Shown one piece after another: positions 27,039 through 34,330 of a stretch of DNA of 64,000 bases. This DNA comes from Leptolinea sp. UBA5203 (GTDB lineage: Bacteria; Chloroflexota; Anaerolineae; Anaerolineales; Anaerolineaceae). The number at the start of each line of letters is the position of its first letter. Positions within the stretch are counted from its first letter, which is position 1. Under the pieces are notes generated by a model. That model worked only from the letters and a program-made list of their open reading frames with translations. It had not been told where the DNA came from and did not search any database. A program made the position numbers and the translations under genes. The stretch spans positions 59,003-123,002 of the forward strand of contig DHVR01000004.1 of assembly GCA_002412765.1 (NCBI GenBank), given 5' to 3'.

Positions 27039-27647
27039 ATGGCTCAACTCATCCAACAAACAACCTTGTTTTCCGACCCCGGCAGATCCAATACGGAGGC
27101 CTTACTCCTCCTGGTAAAACAGCGGGCTGCAGATTTGAAAATCAATACAGTCCTTATAGCAACCACAACGGGCGCCACGGCCGTGCAAGCCGTAAAAGAA
27201 TTACCCGCTTTACGGTTAATCGCCGTCACCCATTCCACGGGATATATCCAGCCCAACCAGCAGGAGCTTTTGCCTGAGGTTGAACAGGAATTGAAAGCCA
27301 ACCATGTCCTTATTCTCACTACCCAGCATGCTTTAGGCGGAGTCAATCGCGCTGTGCGAAAAATGTTGCACACGTATCAAACCGATGAAATCATCGCCCA
27401 CACCCTGCGAATCTGGGGACAGGGCATGAAAGCCGCCATTGAAATCGCCCTCATGGCAGCGGATGCCGGCCTGGTGGATGTAGATAGTCCGGTTATCAGT
27501 ATCAGCGGAACCGGGCGCGGCGCCGATACGGCTGTCGTCTTGCAACCCACCAATGCTCAAACATTTTTTGATCTTAAAATTCATGAAATCATCTGCCGGC
27601 CTGCTGCAGGTCACCCCGGATTCAACGATGAAGGATCGGAAAAATAA
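27039..27647 (+). CDS. Stand-alone pyruvate kinase C-terminal (alpha/beta) domain protein
   Basis: A 202-residue cytosolic protein resembling the C-terminal regulatory domain of pyruvate kinase (PK_C) without any catalytic barrel. Key parts are NTEALLLLVKQRAADL, VLIATTTGATAVQAV, LRLIAVTHSTGY, the QGMKAAIEIALMAADAG helix and the closing VISISGTGRGADTAVVLQP motif. AGGAGG before 27039 fixes the start. Free-standing copies occur in archaea and anaerobic bacteria; a metabolite-binding or redox-sensing role is possible, but function is unknown. It heads a unit with two nitroreductase-like genes. Confidence 0.85.
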   Translation: MAQLIQQTTLFSDPGRSNTEALLLLVKQRAADLKINTVLIATTTGATAVQAVKELPALRLIAVTHSTGYIQPNQQELLPEVEQELKANHVLILTTQHALGGVNRAVRKMLHTYQTDEIIAHTLRIWGQGMKAAIEIALMAADAGLVDVDSPVISISGTGRGADTAVVLQPTNAQTFFDLKIHEIICRPAAGHPGFNDEGSEK

Positions 27648-27690
27648 ATATCAATGATGCACAATTTTATTGGAAATGGAGAGCTTCCTT

Positions 27691-28452
27691 ATGAATGAAA
27701 CAATCGGTCAGGAATTCATGCGCCGCACACAACCTTTTTACGTCGGTCAAACACAACAGATGGACGGCAAAACCCAACCCCCTCTTGAAATCCCCATCCC
27801 GGAAAACGGGAACCTAGTGGCTTTGCCTAATGCTGAGACCATTCATTTTCCAGCTTTGGATGTTCGCACAGCCATTGACAGCCGGGTCTCCGTCCGCCGC
27901 TACGCCGAAACTAGTCTTTCTCTGGAGGAGCTATCCTATTTGCTCTGGTGTACCCAGGGCATCCGACAAACCACTTCTCGCCCGGTTACCTTGCGTACCG
28001 TCCCTTCTGCCGGCGCCAGACATGCCTTCGAAACGTATTTATTGATCAAATCTGTAGCTGGTCTGACTCCCGGTTTATATCGCTATGTCGCCAGTCAGCA
28101 TGCCCTGCTTGAGCTGGATATTTCCACAACCATTCATGAAAAAATTTCCACCGCCTGCTTCAGCCAGAAAATGGTCGAGTCAGACGCCATCACCTTTATC
28201 TGGGTGGCAGTGACGGAGCGCATGGCCTGGCGCTATGGAGAACGAGCGTATCGCTATTTGCATCTGGACGCCGGGCATGTCTGTCAGAATCTTTATCTGG
28301 CTGCCGAACCTATCGATTGCGGTGTTTGCGCCGTGGCGGCTTTTGAAGATAACGACCTTAACACCAGTTTGCGCCTGGATGGAAAATCCATGTTTGCCAT
28401 CTATTTGGCCACAGTAGGTAAAAAACTCCACAACGACTCGGCTGAAGAATAG
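27691..28452 (+). CDS. SagB/ThcOx-type nitroreductase, first of two tandem copies
   Basis: A 253-residue flavin oxidoreductase of the SagB-type nitroreductase group. Conserved features are RVSVRRYAETSLSLEELSYL (FMN phosphate binding), LLWCTQGI, RTVPSAGARHAFETYL, GLYRYVASQHALLEL, the YRYLHLDAGHVCQNLYLAAE helix, and CGVCAVAAFEDNDLN. Related proteins oxidise azolines in peptide natural products, but no YcaO cyclodehydratase or precursor peptide is nearby, so it more likely reduces or oxidises a small molecule. It lies 43 nt after the pyruvate-kinase-domain gene. The ATG at 27691 is preferred over an upstream TTG. Confidence 0.85.
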   Translation: MNETIGQEFMRRTQPFYVGQTQQMDGKTQPPLEIPIPENGNLVALPNAETIHFPALDVRTAIDSRVSVRRYAETSLSLEELSYLLWCTQGIRQTTSRPVTLRTVPSAGARHAFETYLLIKSVAGLTPGLYRYVASQHALLELDISTTIHEKISTACFSQKMVESDAITFIWVAVTERMAWRYGERAYRYLHLDAGHVCQNLYLAAEPIDCGVCAVAAFEDNDLNTSLRLDGKSMFAIYLATVGKKLHNDSAEE

Positions 28453-28472
28453 ATCAACAATTGATCAATCCT

Positions 28473-29225
28473 ATGGAAGACCCAATTGGACCCCAGTTCA
28501 TGCGCTTGACGCGCCGCGAAAATCTGCCCCTGTCCCCGCAGAAACAGGGCCTGCCCATGCCGCCCTATGAACTCCCGCTTGAGAACGACAATGAGTTGAT
28601 TAAATTACCCAACCCCCAGGACTGGCACAGTCCAGTCCTGGATGTTACTCAAGCTATTGAACAACGCCGTTCCATTCGCCGTTATGAGCCAACCCCGCTC
28701 TCTTTAGCTGAAGTAGGCCATTTACTTTGGTGCACACAAGGGATACAAAAAATGACCTCTGCCCCCGGCACTCTGCGCACCGTCCCATCCGCTGGTGCAC
28801 GGCATGCCCTGGAAACCATCTTGATGATCAACCATGTCGAAGGGCTCCAGCCGGGATTGATACGTTACGTCGCCAGCCAGCACGCCCTATTGCCTCTAGT
28901 GCAGAATTCTCAGGCAGCCGTTGAATTAGCCGATCTGTGTAATCAGCAGGAATTTGTCTCTCAGAGCGCTGTGACTTTTTTATGGATCGCAGTGGTGGAT
29001 CGGATGACCTGGCGCAGCGGCGCGCGCGGGTACCGCTATTTGCATCTGGATGCTGGCCATGTCTGTCAGAATTTGTATCTAGCAGCCGAACCCATTGATT
29101 GCGGGGTATGCGCCATCATGTCCTACGATGACACCCGGCTGAATGCCTGGCTTCACCTGGATGGCGAAAATCATTTTGTGGTCTATGCGGCGTCTGTTGG
29201 TAAAAAACCGGAAATTAACCCCTAG
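28473..29225 (+). CDS. SagB/ThcOx-type nitroreductase, second tandem copy
   Basis: A 250-residue paralogue of the preceding gene, 20 nt downstream. Both share GPQFMRLTRR or GQEFMRRTQP starts, RRSIRRYEPTPLSLAEVGHL, LLWCTQGI, TLRTVPSAGARHALET, RYVASQHALL and an identical YLHLDAGHVCQNLYLAAEPI stretch. The pair arose by tandem duplication and the products could form homo- or heterodimers, since nitroreductase active sites lie at dimer interfaces. The ATG at 28473 is preferred over TTG at 28461. The 3' end overlaps the convergent CYTH gene by 4 bp. Confidence 0.85.
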   Translation: MEDPIGPQFMRLTRRENLPLSPQKQGLPMPPYELPLENDNELIKLPNPQDWHSPVLDVTQAIEQRRSIRRYEPTPLSLAEVGHLLWCTQGIQKMTSAPGTLRTVPSAGARHALETILMINHVEGLQPGLIRYVASQHALLPLVQNSQAAVELADLCNQQEFVSQSAVTFLWIAVVDRMTWRSGARGYRYLHLDAGHVCQNLYLAAEPIDCGVCAIMSYDDTRLNAWLHLDGENHFVVYAASVGKKPEINP

Positions 29226-29833
29226 CCATCTGCGATTTCAGCATCCAGCCATTCTTCTGCTGGATCCTGCGCGGGATAACCGTCAAAGGTCAAATGGGCA
29301 CAGTCCAACCCGTGTTTCTCATTTAAGTGATAAAACAATTCCAGATAACTGAACTTGCAGCGCTTCTCCCAATTCAGACCCAGCGCGTCCGCAGTTTGGT
29401 GAATTTGGTCTTCATCCTCACCTTCAATCTCCACAAAATCCCCATACGGTAATTCATCCAACACCACTTCAAGGCCGTGAAGATGATACGTTGTGCGGTA
29501 TTTTTCATACGTTTCAAAGGGCTGAAATCCAAGGCATTGCAGAAACGCCGTAGCGGCGTCCGCATCATTCACTTCAAACTCAATTTCCTTGCGCACACTT
29601 ACCTCAGTGCCTTCCTGAGCCGCCCCTTTATACGTCAATCGAGCCTTTTGATCAATTCTCAGACGCAGTACTTTATGCTCGGCTTTATAGGACCCATCGG
29701 CTTGATCAAAACGGATATTGATTTCATGTTGATGATCCAGCATTAACACTGCTCCCAACGCTTCCAGACGGGAACGCAGGGCTTGAGGATTGGAAATTCG
29801 GAATTTTGCTTCCTGTTCAATATACGTCACCAT
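29222..29833 (-). CDS. CYTH domain protein (class IV adenylate cyclase/triphosphatase-like)
   Basis: A 203-residue CYTH-fold protein. It has the signature EQEAK (Glu6, Glu8, Lys10), the charged strands HKVLRLRIDQKARLTYKG and VRKEIEFEVND, the YEKYRTTYHLHGLEVVLDEL segment, and GDFVEIEGEDEDQIHQ. These acidic and basic residues line the triphosphate tunnel. Members act as thiamine triphosphatases, tripolyphosphatases or class IV adenylate cyclases; sequence alone does not decide. It starts 1 nt before the small membrane gene at 29834 ends, in the same transcription direction. Confidence 0.9.
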   Translation of the reverse strand: MVTYIEQEAKFRISNPQALRSRLEALGAVLMLDHQHEINIRFDQADGSYKAEHKVLRLRIDQKARLTYKGAAQEGTEVSVRKEIEFEVNDADAATAFLQCLGFQPFETYEKYRTTYHLHGLEVVLDELPYGDFVEIEGEDEDQIHQTADALGLNWEKRCKFSYLELFYHLNEKHGLDCAHLTFDGYPAQDPAEEWLDAEIADG

Positions 29834-30238
29834 TCAGGACTCCTTGCGGAAAAATAAAATTGTCCAAATTGCGAAAAAGAGCGTACCGGCTGCCAGAAAA
29901 GGCAGGTTCTCCAATCGATCCGGGATGCGAGAAAGCCCTAGTTGATCCACCCAGAACCAGACGACTACCAATGTACCCAAACCGCTCACCCAGCGAACGG
30001 CCAGTCCTTTCTTTAAGAGCAGCAGCACACAAACCCCGATCCCAATCAAAAAAAGAAGGATCCCGGTCATTAATAAATATACCCGTCCGGGATAAACATG
30101 CCAGGATTCCAGCAGGGACCAGTAGCGCAGGGTTTGTTGAATGCGCGTCCCATAGAATACAGCCATCAGAGCCCAGGCAAGAAAATACGGTACGCGGTAC
30201 CAGGTCCAGTATTTGTGTTTCAAAGCAATAACCCTCAT
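29834..30238 (-). CDS. Four-helix membrane protein downstream of the glycosyltransferase
   Basis: The start at 30238 comes 1 nt after the stop codon of the glycosyltransferase gene, giving 134 residues (MRVIALKHKYWTWYRVPYFL...). About four membrane helices are seen, near 16-33, 51-75, 80-100 and 110-128. No family was recognised. Tight linkage to the upstream membrane glycosyltransferase and downstream CYTH gene suggests one transcript. A longer frame to 30298 overlaps the glycosyltransferase and is less likely. Confidence 0.7.
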   Translation of the reverse strand: MRVIALKHKYWTWYRVPYFLAWALMAVFYGTRIQQTLRYWSLLESWHVYPGRVYLLMTGILLFLIGIGVCVLLLLKKGLAVRWVSGLGTLVVVWFWVDQLGLSRIPDRLENLPFLAAGTLFFAIWTILFFRKES

Positions 30239-30239
30239 T

Positions 30240-32513
30240 TCAGTCTGCCTGGCGGGTGCAGGTGAATTCCCATAAATGAACATGCGCGGGTTCCCCATTG
30301 TCAGAATTCTTCAGCAGAAATCGAACTTGCTCAACTCCTTTCTGGGGGACAATCCCTAAATCCACCGTACGCGGATCCGGCGTCTCTGTTTCATGCCTTT
30401 TATACTCCCCAATCAATTGCTGATCAACGTCATAGAGTTGCAGCACCCAATCAGTAGGCGTCCCGCCGACGCGCGCCGAACAGTACTCCAAATCCAGTGG
30501 TCGAGAATAAGTGATGCGAATCTCCATCGGGTTGGCTTCCATGCTGCGGATCAGGGTGCCCAGGTCTCTATCAAAAATTTTATCAATCGTTCCAATATCC
30601 AGATAGGAATATGCCACGCTGGAAGGTACTCCCTCCACAGGCGTCTGCTCAATCTGCAGCACTTTTCGTGCAGCGGCTTCCGCCTCAAAAACAGCCTGGA
30701 TGCCGTCCACATACTTAAGTTTGACAAACGAAAACCCGGTCTGCCCAGTAGGATAGGGAATGCTGTCCACGATACGAATATCCGTGAACTTTCCACTTTG
30801 TTCCATTCGATCCACTTCTTCCGGCGTCATTACCAGCACCATGTCATCCTCTAGAGGCACATATTGGTTGATAAAAGTATCGATATTCCCCATATCAAAG
30901 GGCACCGGCGTGCCAAAGAAGAAACGCATGACGATATCAGACCCGTTCGCCCAGGTCGGGGTGAGAATCAGGTGGACGGGTTGAGGTTGGGAGGCTAAAA
31001 ATTCAGGAATCTTTTCTGCCAACTGCACAGCCCCATACTGCATTCCGGACATGGAATAGTCCTGATCCCAGGTGGGCCCATTTTTTAAGGCATCAGTCAG
31101 TAAATAAATATTTGCCCAACCCAAAACAGTCAGCATGGCCAGACTGATGATTAAATTGGAAATATGGAAGCGCTGCTGAAGCTTTTGCAGCAGCCAATCC
31201 AGAAAAAGAACGCTGAATAACAGCAGCGGAATCACCATCACCAGGATACGGGTGATGCCGCGGGCCACCAAAGCACCACCCATGGGAGCCAGTAATAAAG
31301 AAAAGAACAATATTCGATAGCGGAAATCCTGCCAGCGCCGAATTGATAGAAATATCCCGCCCAAAATAAAGGGCAGCATCCAGAATGGAATGAACGCATG
31401 CGGCCCCATGCGGTGGCGTCCGAGTTCGTCCGCAAAAGCTAAAAACCAATACTTGGGTGAAAAAGAGAGGAAATATTCGGTGAAATAACGCCCCAGCTTA
31501 TCCATGAAACTAATATCCTGAACCCAGTAGGATCCTAAAACCCGCAAATGGTTGATGTTCTGGCCCGGATATTGGATTTCAAAGCGCAGAAAGGGAATCG
31601 CCAACAAAGTCGTAAGAGCCAGGGTGCGCCAGATTACTTTTTTATTCTGGAAGTGATAGCGTAAATCCACCAGGAAAAACAAAAGCGCACTGCCCAGCAC
31701 CACGAAGCGCACAGGGCTGTAGGTGTAAAACGCCAGCGCTGCCATGACCGCTGCTCCATACAAATGCCCAATTTGTCCCTGTCGATACCGCAGGTAAAAA
31801 TAGAGAAATCCACAATAGAAGGTGAAAGCCAACCCGGTTTCAAATGATGTCCGCGAATGCAAAAACCATACCGGGGTAATGGATAGCAGCAAAATCATCA
31901 ACCAGGGAAACTTCATCCGGAAAACCCGCAGACCCATCAAAAATAGAAACAATGCTGAAAAAGAGGTTGCCAGGACTGAAACCCCGCGGTTGACCTCCAC
32001 TACCCTGCCAAAGAGCAGATAGGGGATGACCTGCAAATAAACCGAGGTGCCCAGATTATATTGATAACCATTATAAAAAAAAGTGGGCAAAAAATAGCCC
32101 TGCGGATCGCTGTAGCCCCCCAGTACCAGATCCTCCGCCAGGATGGTCTGCGTGGCTTCATCCGAGAAAAAGTAAATCGGGTATTCCTTCAAGCCAATCA
32201 ATCGCGTACTGAGATAAAGCAGCAGACATATCCCAGCCAGAAGCCAGGGTAAAATGGTTTTAAAACCTTCTTCCTTGCGGGTAGAAAGCGCCTTCCATAT
32301 CCTTTGAATGCTCAAATTTTGTTCGCCGATAAAACGCTGCCAGCTGGGTACGCTTGCTTTCTTTACTGCGCTAACTTTTATCTCGCAGCCGCCCTCATCA
32401 AGGGCTAGAACTTCAACCATAGTATCGGAAAGCTGGAGAATGAGCTTTTCATTGGCCTGTACATGATAAATTTGTTCTTGTGGTTGATTCGATGCTGACC
32501 TCATCTCATCCAT
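30240..32513 (-). CDS. GT39/PMT-like membrane glycosyltransferase
   Basis: A 757-residue protein. The first 90 residues are cytosolic and hydrophilic, then about eleven or twelve membrane helices (95-480), and a soluble C-terminal part (about 490-757) likely outside. The acidic pair in the first outer loop (YFFSDEATQTILAEDLVLGG) is the expected catalytic site of GT-C enzymes such as ArnT/PMT, which take sugars from polyprenyl-phosphate donors. Acceptor unknown: protein, glycolipid or secondary polymer. The N-terminal cytosolic domain is an unusual addition to the family. The small membrane gene follows without a gap. Confidence 0.85.
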   Translation of the reverse strand: MDEMRSASNQPQEQIYHVQANEKLILQLSDTMVEVLALDEGGCEIKVSAVKKASVPSWQRFIGEQNLSIQRIWKALSTRKEEGFKTILPWLLAGICLLLYLSTRLIGLKEYPIYFFSDEATQTILAEDLVLGGYSDPQGYFLPTFFYNGYQYNLGTSVYLQVIPYLLFGRVVEVNRGVSVLATSFSALFLFLMGLRVFRMKFPWLMILLLSITPVWFLHSRTSFETGLAFTFYCGFLYFYLRYRQGQIGHLYGAAVMAALAFYTYSPVRFVVLGSALLFFLVDLRYHFQNKKVIWRTLALTTLLAIPFLRFEIQYPGQNINHLRVLGSYWVQDISFMDKLGRYFTEYFLSFSPKYWFLAFADELGRHRMGPHAFIPFWMLPFILGGIFLSIRRWQDFRYRILFFSLLLAPMGGALVARGITRILVMVIPLLLFSVLFLDWLLQKLQQRFHISNLIISLAMLTVLGWANIYLLTDALKNGPTWDQDYSMSGMQYGAVQLAEKIPEFLASQPQPVHLILTPTWANGSDIVMRFFFGTPVPFDMGNIDTFINQYVPLEDDMVLVMTPEEVDRMEQSGKFTDIRIVDSIPYPTGQTGFSFVKLKYVDGIQAVFEAEAAARKVLQIEQTPVEGVPSSVAYSYLDIGTIDKIFDRDLGTLIRSMEANPMEIRITYSRPLDLEYCSARVGGTPTDWVLQLYDVDQQLIGEYKRHETETPDPRTVDLGIVPQKGVEQVRFLLKNSDNGEPAHVHLWEFTCTRQAD

Positions 32514-32691
32514 ATAAATTCTCCAGCCCTGTGCAAGGAATTTTGCTGCTTCGTCGCATCATCCATCCATTGATTCCGTCCATACAAAAAAATTATAGCA
32601 TCGAAACCCTATTTCTTTCCTCGTGCAGAATTAAGTTTTTTACACTACAATCAAGCTGAATTTAGTACAGGAATGATAAGGTAAAAGTTTA

Positions 32692-33951
32692 ATGATTCTC
32701 ACATCCATCAAGCGGACCATCCGGAACATTCCCGGATTTAGTCAATACCCCGGGCAGTTCTGGCTGCTCCTTTGCGGCGCATTCATTAATTCGGTTGGCG
32801 GAACCATGATCTGGCCCTTCCTGCTGTTGTTTTTTCGCAGCAATCTCGGCATCAGCATGCTGGAAGCCAGCAGCCTGCTGACCGTAAAAGCCGCCGCCAG
32901 CCTGGCCTTCTCCTTTCTGGCAGGCACCCTGACAGACCGCATGGGCCGCAAAAGCGTCATGGTCTTCAGTCTGATCAGCTCAGGACTGATCTACCTGCTC
33001 TTCATCCCCCAGAATCCTTATTGGGTGTTCGTCATCTTAATGGCGCTCAGCGGCACGGTGGAACCCATGTATCGCATCGGATCCAACGCCATGGTGGCCG
33101 ACATGCTGCCCATCCAGTCCCGTTCCAGCGGTTACGCCTCCATGCGAATGATCGTCAATATCGGCATGACCATTGGACCTGTGCTAAGCGGCCTCTTGAT
33201 TCTCAAGTCCTATGCCTTTATGTTCAGTGTCTCTGCCGCCTGCCTCATATTTTACGGGCTTTTCCTGTGGGTACTCATCCGCGAAACGCTGGTAAAATCC
33301 GAATCTCAAGCTGAGCGAAAATCAAGCGGCATACGGGAACCTGGCTATCGGGAAATTTTCAAAGACAAAGTCTTCATTGCTATCTGTGTGCTGTTCTTTT
33401 TCACCACCACCTGTATGGCACCGGTATTCATCACCCTGACTGCCTACGCCAGTGAAAATTTCGCCATACCGGAAAGCCAACTGGCACTGATCATGACCAC
33501 CAATGCAGTCATGGTGATTCTTTTCCAATTCCCCTTCACCAAATTCACTGAAAAACGCTCTCCGATTGCCATGATGACCGTGGGCGCGTTGCTCTACGCC
33601 CTGGGAGCAGGCAGTGTGGGACTGGGCAGCACCTTGATTCACTTTATCCTCAGCATGGCCGTGCTGACTGTGGGTGAGATCATCCTCATGCCGACCGCCA
33701 CCACCTTCACCGCCAACATCGCCCCGCAGCACCTGCGCGGACGGTATATGAGTGTCTACGGCATCGCCATGGAAGCCGGTATCGGACTGGGGCCCATCAT
33801 GGCTGGCGCCTTGAATGATTTCTATTTTCCCAAAGCCATCTGGATCGGCTGTCTGGTGGTTGGAATGATCGGCTTTGCGGGCTTCGTCGTCCTCTCCTTT
33901 AAGGTAAAAACCCCCACCTCCCAAGCCATGTCGGATGCCATGACCGTGTAA
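32692..33951 (+). CDS. Major facilitator superfamily transporter (MdtG/YajR-like)
   Basis: A 419-residue protein with twelve predicted membrane helices. The MFS motif A is clear: GTLTDRMGRKSVM after helix 2. Motif C-like glycine-rich GMTIGPVLSGLLI in helix 5 is typical of drug/H+ antiporters, and RYMSVYGIAMEAGIGLGPIM lies in the second half. The family exports drugs or metabolites; substrate unknown. A hairpin terminator follows the stop codon. Confidence 0.9.
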   Translation: MILTSIKRTIRNIPGFSQYPGQFWLLLCGAFINSVGGTMIWPFLLLFFRSNLGISMLEASSLLTVKAAASLAFSFLAGTLTDRMGRKSVMVFSLISSGLIYLLFIPQNPYWVFVILMALSGTVEPMYRIGSNAMVADMLPIQSRSSGYASMRMIVNIGMTIGPVLSGLLILKSYAFMFSVSAACLIFYGLFLWVLIRETLVKSESQAERKSSGIREPGYREIFKDKVFIAICVLFFFTTTCMAPVFITLTAYASENFAIPESQLALIMTTNAVMVILFQFPFTKFTEKRSPIAMMTVGALLYALGAGSVGLGSTLIHFILSMAVLTVGEIILMPTATTFTANIAPQHLRGRYMSVYGIAMEAGIGLGPIMAGALNDFYFPKAIWIGCLVVGMIGFAGFVVLSFKVKTPTSQAMSDAMTV

Positions 33952-33983
33952 TTTACCCGGGAATAATAATACTTACAAAAATC

Positions 33984-34018
33984 AGCAGGACAGAAATTCT
34001 TCATCAGTCCTGCTTTAT
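33984..34018 (+). terminator. Hairpin terminator after the MFS gene
   Basis: AGCAGGAC (33984-33991) and GTCCTGCT (34007-34014) pair, followed by TTATTA. The spacing of 33 nt after the stop codon supports a terminator. Confidence 0.7.
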
Positions 34019-34149
34019 TATGATTAGGATACTCACCAAGCATCCATATAAATTAGACAACCTTTAAGATACCTGCCTTTTCCACATTTCCAGTTTTAAG
34101 CGAATTTTTCAGGAATTGATGATTTATTGTTTTTTAAGGAAGTCGTTTT

Positions 34150-34185
34150 CCTCCCCTATTTTCGTTTTTCAGAAAATGGGGGAGG
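34150..34185. repeat. Interspersed inverted repeat, copy 1
   Basis: CCTCCCCTATTTTC (34150-34163) and GAAAATGGGGGAGG (34172-34185), followed by a G-rich GGAGGGGGT. A second member of the same repeat lies at 45718-45772. Confidence 0.7.
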
Positions 34186-34212
34186 TGCAGGAGGGGGTGC
34201 TTTAATCTGGAC

Positions 34213-34260
34213 AACCAATCCTTTATGATTTAATCAATCACAAAGGATTGGTTAGGTTTT
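34213..34260 (+). terminator. Inverted repeat with T-tract between MFS and Rph-like genes
   Basis: AACCAATCCTTT (34213-34224) and AAAGGATTGGTT (34242-34253) are perfect 12-bp arms, followed by AGGTTTTT. It is oriented for rightward transcripts, which would also block read-through into the convergent Rph-like gene. Confidence 0.55.
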
Positions 34261-34330
34261 TCCTCAGTTTCCCCTGTTTTTTAGGTTTCTCTCCGTGAAA
34301 TTATTATTTCGGGACACAAATATGTGAGAC

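Noticed and set aside
33322..33924. 200-codon minus-strand frame opposite the MFS gene
   Set aside because: Gly/His/Asp-rich translation typical of an antisense shadow of a membrane protein gene.
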